Assembly (NCBI GenBank): GCA_019677205.1
Contig: JAAMXY010000290.1
Span: forward strand, 24,855 to 88,854
Direction of reading: 5' to 3'
Origin: Pinguiococcus pyrenoidosus
Lineage: Eukaryota; Sar; Pinguiophyceae; Pinguiochrysidales; Pinguiochrysidaceae
Length of the DNA stretch: 64,000 nucleotides
Under the pieces are notes generated by a model. That model did not search any database, was not told where the DNA came from, and was given only the letters and a program-made list of their open reading frames with translations. Of the stretch, positions 47,301-57,924 are shown piece by piece. A program made the translations under genes and the position numbers. Numbering within the stretch: the stretch's first letter is position 1; the number at the start of each line of letters is the position of its first letter.

Positions 47301-47789
47301 TTCGAGGTTTTCGAAGAGGTGGATCGTGAGACGGTTTGAATCTCGGCGAGCGAGGCGCAAGGAACTTGGGTAGCCAGCGCACCAATGCCATCATTCCCGT
47401 CATGGGAAGATTCGGGTTGCCCAGCACTTTGAGGCAGACTGGGATCATCTGCTCCAGGGCGTCGGACGGCGCGCCCGGCGCGGGCATCGCAGACAGCATG
47501 CTGAGCACGGGCAGGAAGCTGTTCACGACGTCCTTCAGCTTCACCGCCAGTTCCTCCTCGCTCTCCGCCGGTGGACAGTCCTTGAGGTCTTTGTCCACGA
47601 GATCCATCAGCAGCTGCTTGATGGTGTCGAAGTGCGCGCCAAAGAGCTCCATGTTGCTGTAGCAAGCGACCGCGTAGCCTTGCGCGTGTGCGGCGGCTTT
47701 GACACCTTCTCCCTCCTCCACAAAGCTTCCAATCTAGCACCGCGTGACTACCATCAATCCCTCGAGGGCACCTTCACAGCCTCGCTCAT
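41386..47789 (-). CDS. Giant Melted/VEPH1-like protein: three ARM-plus-Melted modules and a CaaX box
   Basis: Exons 47383-47733, 46570-47275 and 41386-46499 join cleanly (phases 0 and 1); about 2060 aa. A six-codon first exon (47772-47789, MSEAVK) would need a 38-nt intron, so the 5' end is doubtful. Architecture, repeated three times: about 300-400 residues of ARM/HEAT helices, a linker (FYEG.D..SLARRV type), then a 160-residue cysteine-rich module at 45901-46401, 43711-44193 and 41605-42084. Each module starts AY(V/L), has KxLPxPVxMEV, LHFxCxxC, a W-x-KW(L/I)K(M/V)G(F/L) core, APFL(S/T)xxxxDxLVxxL, FF-x-FAYD and ends W(T/S/V)C(R/N)xC. This is the pattern I know from Melted/VEPH1 before its PH domain. 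No PH domain is visible; the protein ends CKCTIL, a CaaX box of the geranylgeranyl type (X = Leu). Likely a prenylated membrane scaffold in growth or phosphoinositide signalling (inference). Confidence 0.8.
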
Positions 47790-48445
47790 GGTCCCACCTT
47801 GCGAAGGATCCCCTCAGGATCCGCAGCGACTGTTGCCGCGTCGGGCGGAATCGCATCCATGGCTGCGCTGCTGCCCTGGGAGTGGTACCCTTGCTATGTT
47901 TTAGGTCGAGGAAGGAGCTAGAGGGCCATGCCGCGACTCCGTCGGATTTTCGAAGAGGCGTCTGCGAAGACTTGTTTGGTTGTGGGAGCTTGAAGGCGCT
48001 GCGCCGCGCGTCTCCATTCTGCCGAGTGTTTGGTTCCGCTGAATCCGGCCCGTTCAGAATCAGAATCGGGAGTGTTGTGCTGTATTTCAGCAGAAGCAGA
48101 AACTAAGACGCTTGCCGTTGGTTGATATCCGTCGTAACCGGCGCTGGAGGGGAGCTTCTCGCCAATCGCCCGATACCAGCCAAAATCGGTTTCTGGGGTG
48201 ATGATACCTGGTCGGAAGCACCATTCTTATTTTTATCATTACGCTAGTTCCGCATTTCCACGTTTCCGCCTTGCGGCCCGCCTGCCTGGCTTCTTGGTCC
48301 CTCGTCGCAAATCGAAAAAAAAATCAGAAATCGGGATCGCTTCTCCGTTCGCCTCGACCGCGAGGAGCGAAGAGGAGACGTGAGACAAGCTTGCGTGACA
48401 ACAGCTCTTTTGCCTTTCTTTTCTTTCTTGGCCTCTTGGTGTGTA
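47790..48445. other. Intergenic between WDR61 and Melted-like gene
   Basis: About 650 bp, same-strand neighbours (-). No exon is supported, although an upstream first exon of the Melted-like gene could lie here because its mapped first exon is weak. Confidence 0.5.
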
Positions 48446-49774
48446 CTACTGCGTCGCCTTGTAGAACTGCACAACGCCGTCTTCACCGGCGCTGGCCAGA
48501 AGGGCTCCTGTATCATTGAACTCCGTGGCCCACACCTGCATGTGGAAGCGGAGTGATGAGACGCCAACCTACCGTGTCAGCCGCCGACTGCGTGACGCCT
48601 CACCTGATCCGCGTGCAGGCTGTCAAAGCTCTGAACGCACCCTCCCCCTGCGACGTCCCAGATCCTCACGGTGTGATCGGCTCCGCCCGTCACGAACGTT
48701 CTCCCGTCGGGATGTGCATCTAGACCCAACACCCACGCCTTGTGCCCTGTGGCCCCCCCCCCCAAGGGACAAGAGGCGATGAGCAATTGGCCAAACAGTA
48801 GCACCTTCGCCACTGGCCATTGGCCATTGGCCATTGGCCATTCACCGGCAGTGGCCACGTGATAGCGGGTGCCGCACCTTCGAAGCTTTGCACGAAGAGG
48901 TAGTTTCTCTTGGCATCCCAGCAATTCACGGTGCGATCGTCGCTGGCCGTGAAGAGATACGTCCCGTCGCGGGAGAAGCGAAGCTCGCGGATGGGCATGG
49001 CGTGGGCCTCAAGCCGATGCACCAGCTTCTGAGATTCCAGGTCGAAGACGTTCACTTTGCCTGCAAATAGGATAAGCGGCGACCACGACGATCAGAACTA
49101 CCCTCGTAGCAAATCAAACACGGCAAACCCTCCAACAACAAACCCAACTCCTTCCCCCCCCCAAAAAAGACAAAAAAATATACCGTCGACGCCTCCGCAC
49201 GCTACGACGTCCGCAAGTGGGCTAAACGCCACCGCCATCACAAACTGATCTTGTGTCTCCACGCGCAAGACCTAAGGGTGTGCAGGCGGCCATTCAGCGG
49301 TGACCTCCGCTGGAAATCCTCGCACCACGTCCCAACCTGCGTCCCGGATTCACTCTCCCACACGTTGAGCGCCCCGGCCTGCGAGCCGGACGCAATGTGG
49401 CGCCCATCACGACTGTACGCGAGCTGCCAGCACTCCACTGGTCCGGCGTCGATGGTCGAGAGCAGCCCCGCGTAGGCCTCCGGATCCGCCGGATCCGACG
49501 GCTCCGCCGCCTCGGCACTATCCACGGCCCAACAGCGGATCGCACAGTCGATGGCGTTGCTCGCGACCACCTCATCCTTCGGATGTGCCTCCACGCTCAC
49601 GACGCCCACATACGCGGCGCGGATGCGCCTCTCGCGCTCCCCTGCCGCGCTCCAGACGCACAGGTGCTCGTCAGCTGATCCCGTCACGAGGCGATCTCCG
49701 GCTGTCCATGAGGCGCTCCAGATGCCGTCCTCGTGCGCAGAGTCAACGCGCGTAGCAGGAGTGTAGTTTGGCAT
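48446..49774 (-). CDS. WDR61: WDR61/SKI8, WD40 subunit of PAF1 and SKI complexes
   Basis: Five exons: 49337-49774, 49184-49271, 48878-49060, 48604-48746 and 48446-48535; 313 aa (human 305). All phases agree. Blades in order: AHEDGIWSASW, VTGSADEHLCVWS, YVGVVSVEAHP, IDAGPVECWQLAYSRDGRHIASGS, VMAVAFSP, KVNVFDLESQKLVHRL, EAHAMPIRELRFSRDGTYLFTASDD, GHKAWVLGLDAHPDG and a last VWATEFNDTGALLASAGEDG. The IDAGPV and EAHAMPIR segments are diagnostic for WDR61/SKI8. It works in exosome-linked cytoplasmic RNA decay (SKI) and in transcription elongation (PAF1). The 131-nt intron 3 holds four TGGCCAT repeats (48814-48842). No single exon covers more than half the gene. Confidence 0.92.
48814..48842. repeat. 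7-bp tandem repeat in WDR61 intron
   Basis: Four copies of TGGCCAT in tandem inside intron 3, giving a series of CCAAT motifs on the minus (transcribed) sense. Probably a simple repeat. Confidence 0.75.
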
Positions 49775-50013
49775 GCTGCGGTGTCCACACTTGCGCCGCC
49801 GCGGCAAAAAAGCTTTTGAGGCGTCTTCGCGTCGTCGCGATTCTGCAGAAATCGTGCAGTTTTGATACAACATTATCGAAATGGGTACTTTGCAGGCCAG
49901 GCCTTCGAACTTCTGATGCACAGAAGTGATACTTTCCTCAGCGCCACCGAAGTGCGTCGGCTGATGAGTTTTTCTTGCGTTTGCCCGAAATCGTAGATTT
50001 GCGAGCTTGTGAG

Positions 50014-50847
50014 ATGGCGGGTGCATGTCGGTCACGCCCGGCGAAGTGGCTCTTGCTTCTCTGCGCAGTGCAGGGGCTTGTGCTTGCCACGTACGCGTTT
50101 GTTCCGACAAGGCCACCGCAGCGCCCCGGTCGAGTCTCAGAGTCTCTCCGGCTGCTCAGCGCCCCAGAGGCAGTGGGGAGTGATGCGCCGCAACGGGCTT
50201 CGGCCGGGAGCCTTGCCAAGCTGGCGGTCTTCGGCGGGATCGTGGGTCCACTGGCAGACGGAGTGCACAATCAGGCTCTGCTGAGCTACGACGTCCTTCC
50301 GGTGTCGATAGCGTTGCCTTTTTGGACGGTGAAGACGTCCGTGCTTATCCCATTTCTATTGGCCTTTGCCTACCCCGTACTGGGCTTTGTGGTGCCACGA
50401 GCCCTGGGCATGCTGCTGGAAGACCAGCGAAGAAAGCCGCTCGTAGCCTTGTCGGTCGAAGGAACGGCTTTCGCCGCGGTGCTCTCTACGCTGGCGATCC
50501 TGAAGACGTCGGAGGTGCTGGAGCTCAGCGAGTCGCTGCCGGCGGGAGCAAAACTCTTGATGCTCGCGGGAGTGGCCCTTGCTCAGTGGGGATGTTTGGA
50601 CGGGTCGCGAGTGTCGCTGGTTGCCGCCCTGCTCGCAGCCATTGGCGGACCTTTGGCGGAGATTCCCTTCGTTTGGGCGGGCTTCTGGCACTACTTGGAT
50701 AGTGCTGCGGACTACTTCCCTTTGCAGAGCCTCGGTCAGAACGTCGATGTGGGACTATCCAGCTTGACAGGCCCCTGCTACTTCGCCGTCACCACGGACG
50801 CCATCGCCTGGTGGCTCTTCTTCAGCAGGAGAACGCCAGCTTCATGA
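50014..50847 (+). CDS. Plastid-targeted multi-pass membrane protein, INSIG-like motif
   Basis: Intronless, 277 aa. The first real ATG (50014) gives a signal peptide (KWLLLLCAVQGLVLATYA) followed by FVPTRPPQRPGR, a near-perfect ASAFAP site plus Arg/Pro transit peptide, so delivery to a complex plastid is inferred. The mature part has about five to six membrane helices. It opens with FGGIVGPLADGVHNQALLSYD, resembling the GPxLDGxH segment of plant and cyanobacterial proteins distantly like INSIG, and closes with PLAEIPFVWAGFWHYLDSAA and YFAVTTDAIAWWLFF. Function is unknown; the INSIG link is weak. The SP-Phe join and several membrane helices are clearly visible. Confidence 0.75.
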   Translation: MAGACRSRPAKWLLLLCAVQGLVLATYAFVPTRPPQRPGRVSESLRLLSAPEAVGSDAPQRASAGSLAKLAVFGGIVGPLADGVHNQALLSYDVLPVSIALPFWTVKTSVLIPFLLAFAYPVLGFVVPRALGMLLEDQRRKPLVALSVEGTAFAAVLSTLAILKTSEVLELSESLPAGAKLLMLAGVALAQWGCLDGSRVSLVAALLAAIGGPLAEIPFVWAGFWHYLDSAADYFPLQSLGQNVDVGLSSLTGPCYFAVTTDAIAWWLFFSRRTPAS

Positions 50848-51290
50848 TGATGTTTGTCTTCCAGTAAGCAATATGAATTTCCGCCTTCGTATCCAAAGCC
50901 TTCAGCTTTCCGCGGGGGAGGGGGCTTGGCTTTGAAAACGTCGCGCTTCGAGGAAGGATTGCCCAACGAACCCGAGGAAAACGACCACCTTTGCCACAAC
51001 CTCGGCGAAGCCACCGCACACTCTTGGGACTGCAACCCCAAACGCCAACCTTGCAACAGTCCAACGCTCTCGTGTTTTTTTTTGAAATCCATGCGTGCAC
51101 CATGTTCACCAAGCCCAAGCCGCACGCACCGTGTGTCCATCCCCGGCCGGCCCTCCACTTCGCTGTCTGTCACAAAGACAAAGTGTCTTGGACCGCCGCA
51201 GCCAAAAGGTGGGGAGCCGCGGCGTCTTCTTTGCAACCTCGCCCAAGATCCGCAGCGCTCTCACACCTTTGGGCAGATCTCACACGCACC
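50848..51290. other. Intergenic upstream of EED
   Basis: About 440 bp between two plus-strand genes. No exon is supported. It holds the 3' UTR of the plastid protein and the EED promoter. Confidence 0.55.
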
Positions 51291-52862
51291 ATGCCCCGCA
51301 AGCGACCCCGGCCTAGCTCCAGCCCCGCAGAGGGCCCCATCCTGGGCGACTTCCCGAGCGCCAAGGCCTGGGGCCAGCGCCTCCGCCTGTCCGGCAGCGC
51401 CGCGGGCGTGCCGCCCGCGCCGCTGTACAGTGTGGCGTTCTGTGGCGTCTGCGAGGCCCTCGAGAACGTCTTCGCCTCGGTCGGTGGCAATCGAATCTCG
51501 GTGTATCAACTCAGCGAGAACGCCGACGGCATCGAGCTGCTGCAGCTGTTTGTGGACGAAGATACTGCGGAGGACTTCTACTCGTGCGACTGGACTTCGG
51601 GGCCCAATGGCGAGCCGTGGCTGTGCGCCGGTGGGCAGAACTCGCATATCAAGGTGTTGAATTGCGGAAGAGGCGGGGACGAAGCTGCGCATCAGCCGTC
51701 AGTAGCAAGGGTAAGGCACTTTGCTTGGTGAAGGCTGCGCCGCGAGTCTTGCAAGGCACGAGTGGGCGGTGGAAGAGCTGATGGGACTCGGCAGGTTCTT
51801 CAGGGACACACGAATCAAGTGCTCTGCTTGGCTGCCCATCCGCTGGAGCCCGCGCTCTTGCTGAGTGCCAGCAAGGATGAGAGCGCTCGCCTGTGGAACG
51901 TGCACTCCGGCAGCTGCGTGGCGATCTTCGCGGGGCACGAAGGGCACCGGCAGCAGGTGCTGTCCTGCGCCTGGCATCCCGAAGGGCGCAGCCTGGTGAC
52001 AGCAGCGATGGACCAGTACATCAAGATCTGGAGCTTGGACACGCTGGAGGTGCAGCGAGCCATCGTGGAGGCGAGGACGTGGGATCCAGAGGAGAAGGGC
52101 AGGCAGTTCCCCACGCTCCACGAGCAGTTCCCACAGTTCTCCACCCGCCATGTGCATACAGACTACGTGGTGCGTCGCCTGCTGGGAAGCCAAGTGGCGT
52201 AGGGTGTTCGACGGGCTCACAGGCTTTGCGCCGTCTTCTCTTTCTTGCCACAGGACTGCGTCCGATTTCTGGGCAACCTGCTGATGTCCAAGAGCATCGA
52301 GAACACGATCGTGTTCTGGAATCCCACGCCGTCAAAGGCTCGGAAAGACGCTGTGACCGTACTGCGGGAGTACACTTTCCAGGACGCCAACTTTTGGTAC
52401 GTCAAGTTCGACCTCGACGTCCAGAACGGACGCCTTGCCGTCGGCAACCGAATGGGAAGCGTATTCATATGGAACCTGTACGCGGCGCCGGAGCTCAACC
52501 TCATCGAGGAGGAGGCCGCGAAGGACGAAGACGTCCGCGATGGCCTGGGAAGCGAGGAGCAGCAGCAAAGCGGTCACGGGAAACAGGACAGCCGGACGCC
52601 TTCCCCGACGGAAAGCAGCCTGACGGAGGAGACGGACGCGGCGGACGAGCAGAGCGCGATTCAGGTCTTCGAAGCCGACAAGTACAGATTCCTCGTCCCG
52701 CCGCACCACAAGGTGTCACGAACGGGGCGTGCGATCGTGCGGGACGTCGCCTTCAGCCCCGACGGGAACAACTTGGTGTTCTGCTGCGAAGACGGCACCG
52801 TCTGGCGATTTGCGACGAACGAAGCATTTTCCGAGTCGCGGCAGAGCTCGAGCTCGCACTAG
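51291..52862 (+). CDS. EED: EED/ESC, WD40 subunit of Polycomb PRC2
   Basis: Three phase-0 exons: 51291-51710, 51795-52169 and 52254-52862; 467 aa (human 441). Family sequence: PLYSVAFCGV, NVFASVGGNRISVYQL, FVDEDTAEDFYSCDWT, VLQGHTNQVLCLAAHP, LLLSASKDESARLWNV, GHRQQVLSCAWHPEG, PQFSTRHVHTDYV|DCVRFLG, LMSKSIENTIVFWNP and FWYVKFDLDVQNGRLAVGN. The aromatic cage that reads H3K27me3 in human EED (Phe97, Tyr148, Trp364, Tyr365) maps to Tyr (PLY), Tyr (DFY), Trp and Tyr (FWY), so methyl-lysine binding should be kept, with Tyr for Phe. A charged insert of about 70 residues (acidic, Gln/Ser-rich) interrupts the last blades. EED stimulates the E(z) methyltransferase, so this organism should have PRC2 silencing. 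Confidence 0.93.
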
Positions 52863-53100
52863 GTGGATGAGAAAGACGATTGAGCTATGAAGAAGCTACT
52901 TCGACCACAGTGACGTCAAACGCTTCCTTTCCCCAACGGTATTGAGGATGCCGACGCTGTCATCCTTAGTTACTGCAGGCAACCTGAGAACCACGCTGCA
53001 ACATGGCGCAGATGGGCAGTGGCGGCTCATTCCCGACGCCTTTCACCTGCGCCAACCACAGTGTCACAGGCGGGCGCGAGCCCCGAAGCTTCTATGCTCG

Positions 53101-55793
53101 CTACGACTTCACTTCCTGCAACCCGACCTTGACCAATAGGCTTGCGAACTCGAAGCGGCCTTCCCGCGTCCCCCGATCCGAGAACAGATTCACTCGTCGC
53201 AGCCCCGTGCGGATGTTCTGGACGCGCATGGCGCTCTGCGCGATGAAGTCATCCGCGTTGGCGAGGTCGTGGTCGTACACGGCGAAGCGGATCATCGCCA
53301 GCTCGGGGAATGCGAGAGGGATTCTAAACACCTCCCCGAAGACGGGGTTGAACCCGTTGTCCGTAATGGTCTTGGTCTTGCCAGCAAAGCTGTCCGTCGA
53401 GTGGCCCTTCACCTCGATCTGCACGTAGGGGTCGATCACTTCTCCTTTCAGCTCACCCTCGGGCTTCGGAAGATGCTGCGCGCTAAGAATCTGGAGCTGC
53501 AACATCTGACGAACGCCAGATGTTCTCATCCCGCCCGAGAGCTCCCCACCCGGTAGAAGAGGCGGGGGCTTCAAGACGTAGCCACAGTTGCCATTGTCCC
53601 TAAACAAGCCCGTGTTGCAGTGCATCGGTGCACCCGGAGTCTGGTAGTTCAGCGCCACGATCTGCGATCCCACCGCCCAGCTGGGCACGGGGTCGTAGTT
53701 TGACGAGTCCACTCGGCGGCCCGCGGGGTAGATGCGGCTCATCTGCCGCTGGTTGTGCGCGATCCACTCCTCCTTCTTCGATTTCAGCAGCTTCTCGGTC
53801 TTGCTCTCGGAAAACGACGACATGTGCGTGCAGTTGTCGTTCGCCAGGCTCTGCTCGAAGCCCTTGAACTTCTGCCCCCGCAGATAGACGCACTGCTCAA
53901 GGGCCTCCGCGACCTTCTTCTTCTGGTCTTCTCTCCTCTGCTCTTCTATTTCCCGCACGGTCTGTGCCTCGGCCTCGGTCAGGCCCTCCTGCTCGAAGTC
54001 GTCCTCGTCCTCGTTCTCGGCCTCTTCGGTGTTCTCCGCCGCGTTCACCTTGCCCTTGATCAGGATTTTCCCCTTCAGCTCCTCTGGACTCGGGAGGCGC
54101 GCATCGCCGTCGAGCGACACCGGCAGCGGGAGGGCCAGCTTGTCCCCGAAGATGCTCTTGATGTACTCGGCCATCTTCTCCTGCTGCGGAATCGAGCAGT
54201 GGTTCTCGATGGACAGGATGACCGGGAACTCCGAAGCCTTGAAGGCCCAAGTGTCGATGGCTTCCAGCACGTTCCTGAAGAGGATCTTGCTCGTCAACGT
54301 GTGCCCGTGGTAGATGACCGGCTCGCCCCCGTCCCCGTCCCAGCAATCAAGTTCCACGCATCGGCAGCCGCGGTGCAGATCGTCGATGTACCGATGGACG
54401 CTCGACTTGCTCCTCAGCTGGTCGCCTTCCAGGTACGTGTTGTGGCTTGAGGCCACGTAGTAGTGCGACAGCGGCTGTGTCATGTCCATGTACACGTCAT
54501 TGGCGGCCGGGTCAAAGAGCGTGTTGCCGCTGCTGCTCAGGAAGTGCACAAAGGTCGTGTAGCTCAGAGGCTCTCCGCGCTCGCATCCCAGCTTCGCGAG
54601 CCGCTCGAGCACCTCCTCCGTCACTTCCTCCCGCTGCAGGTTTCGCATGAAGTTCTCGAAGGCGCTGAAAGGCATCATCCTGGACTTGATCTCATCGCTT
54701 TCGGACGAGTCCGCCGCAGGAGCTCCCTGTCAACCAGCAAAGACAAGCACGTTACTGAATGCAGTTCACCAGCAGGCACAGTAGAAATCCGTGGGCCGAC
54801 GAGGAAGGCCCTCAGCGCCATGGCGCCGGCGGCCGATGGGTCGCCTCCACTTACATCGACGGTCTCCAAGAGCTTCCTCAGGTCGCCATTGCCGCAGTCG
54901 ATGATGCAGCCGAAGATGCCAGGCAGCTCGGGTCGGTCGGCCAGGATGGCCATGAGGCGCTTGAACTCGTCAAAGTCGAGCACGTTGTTGCGGTCGGAGT
55001 CCACCTGCTGCACGATGCCCGTGATCGTCCGCTGGTCGCGGTTGAGGTTCATGCTCTGGACGAGCTTGACGATCTCCTTGATGGACAGGCTGTTGTCCCC
55101 ATTGCTGTCAGCGATGTTCCACTGCATGCGGAAGTAGCGCGACGTCTCGTCCTCCTCCGCATGGCTCGTGTGTGCGTCCTGGACGAGCGCCTTGAAGCCG
55201 ATGTACCACATGGCGCAGGTATCCAGGTCCGGCAAGACGAGGTCGATCGTCCGGCCGTCTTGACACACGAGGGAAAGAGACCGCTCCTCGGCCCCAACGG
55301 CAGCGGTGGCGTTGCTTCGGCTCCGCATGCGGCTGCTGATACGCCGGTGAGAGGCGGCCATGCTGAAGGCGGAGGTGGTCTGGCCCCGCTGGATCCGAAC
55401 CACTGTTTCGAGCGGAACGGTGCTGTTCCCCTGTCCGCCCAGCATCCGTTTCGACTCCCACCGCAGCTGGAACGACCGCTCCGTCTTCTCCAGCCAGAAG
55501 CGCCGGAGCAGGCACGACCCGCGATTACAGCCCTGCGAGGCACGAGACGAGCAAGTTGAGTCGCCTGAGTTCAGTCATGGGGTACTCCGCACTTTGCGCC
55601 GCTGTTGACAGCACCGTTTGTGAGATTCGCACGACGTCCGTGGCATTCTCCGGCCCCAGAATCTGCTCCAGAAGCCGCTGCTTCTGCTCGTTGGACTCCT
55701 GGGGCACAGGCGGACGACGGGAGCGGCGTTAAGAGCCACGGAGCGCGCGGCAAGGCCAAAACGGCGGGGAAGCTCCACCTCTTTTGATTCCAT
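53101..55793 (-). CDS. Phosphoinositide-specific phospholipase C, delta type
   Basis: Exons 55779-55793, 55615-55698, 54855-55532 and 53101-54726, all phase 0; 800 aa. Order: PH domain (CLLRRFWLEKTERSFQLRWE to DTCAMWYIGFKALV), two EF-hands with intact ligands (DSNGDNSLSIKE and DSDRNNVLDFDE), catalytic X box with both His (ASSHNTYLEGDQL, YHGHTLTSKI) and VELDCWDGD, an acidic linker (Asp/Glu-rich, 54000-54060), Y box (SRIYPAGRRVDSSNYDP, VALNYQTPG) and a C2 domain ending at the C-terminus. It cleaves PtdIns(4,5)P2 to IP3 and diacylglycerol in a Ca2+-dependent way. The domain order without PDZ or SH2/SH3 parts fits PLC-delta. The five-codon first exon is phase-consistent but short, so the N-terminus is the weakest part. 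It faces WDR74 across 685 bp. Confidence 0.9.
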
Positions 55794-56478
55794 TTTTTTC
55801 CAGGAAAGCCAAGATGGAGGCTCTCGACCCGCGCAGATCACAATCGCAGCAAGCTGTCGCCCCGCGTGAGGATGGTCGGGGCGCGCCTCGAGCGAGCGAG
55901 CGCAGCGTGTCAGGAGATGTACGCGTGTTGGAAAGCGCGCACTCCTACCCAACTTTGGGCCAACAATCTGCCTTCGCGCGCATCCTATGGCGGAACAGCT
56001 GCCGACCTTGCGAGGACCACAAATCGGGAGATCCGGATTCAAATTGACAAACGAACACTGGATCACTTACGGTAATCTGAACGGAAGAGGCACCTTCGTC
56101 TATCCAGCTTTTTCCATTATGCAACCCGTAGACACGCTGACAAAGAACTTGTGGGAAGTTGCAGCGCTGCGCATTCAGCGTCAACAAGAACCGACCAGGA
56201 TACGAAAGGCGAAAGAGATCGGTTACGGTCACAACTGCCCACAGCTGAAATGCAAAGCGGGAAAACTCACGATCGACAATGGCCTCCATCGTTATCGATC
56301 CTGAGCTTGGGCGCGTGGTCATCTTAAGGTCAGCGCCCAAAACAACAAAACAAGACAGAAACTCAATCCCAGAAATGCCGAAAAGCTCAAAACAAGAAGA
56401 ACGCGTCGCCATCCGCTCTCCGCATTTTGGCGGCTTTCACACAGCTTCTCAAGACCAGCGTGAGGTCCTCAGGCGGCC
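55794..56478. other. Divergent promoter, PLC/WDR74
   Basis: About 685 bp with no supported exon between PLC (-) and WDR74 (+). Confidence 0.55.
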
Positions 56479-57924
56479 ATGTCAAATGTCGTACTATTCA
56501 CTGGCGATGAGACAGGGCTGGTGAAGAAGTCGCGGTTGAAAGACGACGCGCAAGCCGTGGTGAGCGCGTGCCAGGCTCCTCGCCAAAGCCGACAAGCGGG
56601 CATTCGCTCCCTGTGCTGGATTTCACCGCCCGAAGGCGCGTCCGAGGCGCTCTTTGCCAGCCTATCGTGCGAGGGAGTTGTGAAGACCTGGGAGAGCGAG
56701 GCGGCCAGGCCACCAAAGTGCGTTGGACAGCTTGCAACGACCGCCGCTTCCCAGGAGGGCCAGCCAGTGGCGCTGGAGTTTGTCTCCAGCTTCGATAAGC
56801 TCAGCGTCGTAGATTCTGCGGGCAGTGTCACCGTGCTGACGCCTCCCGTGGGCCAAGAGACCACCGAGAACGCCGGCTTGGAGCCGAGCTTTCAGGCGAA
56901 AGGGCCGGTGGAGGCCGCAGCTTGGCTTTCGAAGCATCTGGCCACGGGAGGGAGAGAGAATGATCTTGTCGTCTACGACATGCAGAGCGAGGCGCCAGTC
57001 TTTGAAGCGCTCAACGTGCCGCACGATGAGCTGGACCTCCGCGTTCCGATCTGGGTCACCGCCATCGATTACGCCAATGGGAAGGGCAACGAGATCGTCA
57101 CGGGGACCGGGCACAAGCACGTGCGCTTCTACGATGTTCGAGCGCAGAGGCAGCCCATCTTCAGCGTCAGCAGCGGGGAGTACCGGGTCACCGCCGTCAA
57201 ATGCATCCGAGAGAGTGTCGCAATAGCAGATACGAGCGGAGAGATCCAGATGCTCGAGCAGCGGATGCTCAAACCGGTTCGAAAGCTCCGCGGCGCAGTG
57301 GGCAGCATTCGCTCCATGGCGACGCATGCCCGCTTGGGTATAGTGGCCGCGGCGGGTCTTGATAGATACCTCCGCGTCTTTGACGCCGGTTCCGGTGCCT
57401 GCATGGCAAGCATCTACCTGAAGCAGCGACTCAATAGCGTCTTGCTCGGTGTGGAGAAGCGCCGGAAAAGCGACCTGCTCGGAGATGATGCCATCGGCGA
57501 AGAACAGATTGGGCAGGACGAGGGAATTGCTGAAGACTGGGACCAAGAGGATCAGGTCGAAGATATCGCATCGGATGATGATGACGAAGATGCGGAAGAC
57601 CATGGCCAGGAGGACGACGAGGACAACGAGGACGACGAGGAGAAGAATGAAGACGATGAGGAGAATGAAGACGATGAGGAGGAGGAGGAGGAGGACAAAG
57701 AGAAAGACGACAATGAAGAGGATGAGGAAGAACAAGGTGATGATGAAGGCAAAGAGGAGAGGGAGGGAGAAGACGCTGCGTCAAGGAAAAGCACTATCCA
57801 AGACGACGCGCGAGAGGATGATGGAGACGATAGCTTTGCCTACGGAAATGAGGATGCCGCTGAAAGGAGGGAATCCGCTGCACGGCACCGCCGGAAAAAG
57901 CGGCGCGTGGAGCGAACAAGATGA
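56479..57924 (+). CDS. WDR74: WDR74/NSA1, 60S ribosome-biogenesis WD40 protein
   Basis: Intronless, 481 aa. WD40 propeller with the family signatures LATGGRENDLVVYDM, LDLRVPIWVTAIDY, IVTGTGHKHVRFYDVRAQRQP, MLKPVRKLRGAVGSIRSM, AAAGLDRYLRVFDA and SIYLKQRLNSVLLG, nearly word for word those of WDR74/Nsa1. The protein joins nucleolar pre-60S particles and is removed by the AAA-ATPase NVL/Rix7. The C-terminal 120 residues are a long Asp/Glu tract (57540-57760) closed by a basic cluster (RRKKRRVERTR) that can serve as a nuclear or nucleolar signal, as in the yeast and human proteins. The ATG at 56479 directly precedes the first blade. Confidence 0.92.
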   Translation: MSNVVLFTGDETGLVKKSRLKDDAQAVVSACQAPRQSRQAGIRSLCWISPPEGASEALFASLSCEGVVKTWESEAARPPKCVGQLATTAASQEGQPVALEFVSSFDKLSVVDSAGSVTVLTPPVGQETTENAGLEPSFQAKGPVEAAAWLSKHLATGGRENDLVVYDMQSEAPVFEALNVPHDELDLRVPIWVTAIDYANGKGNEIVTGTGHKHVRFYDVRAQRQPIFSVSSGEYRVTAVKCIRESVAIADTSGEIQMLEQRMLKPVRKLRGAVGSIRSMATHARLGIVAAAGLDRYLRVFDAGSGACMASIYLKQRLNSVLLGVEKRRKSDLLGDDAIGEEQIGQDEGIAEDWDQEDQVEDIASDDDDEDAEDHGQEDDEDNEDDEEKNEDDEENEDDEEEEEEDKEKDDNEEDEEEQGDDEGKEEREGEDAASRKSTIQDDAREDDGDDSFAYGNEDAAERRESAARHRRKKRRVERTR

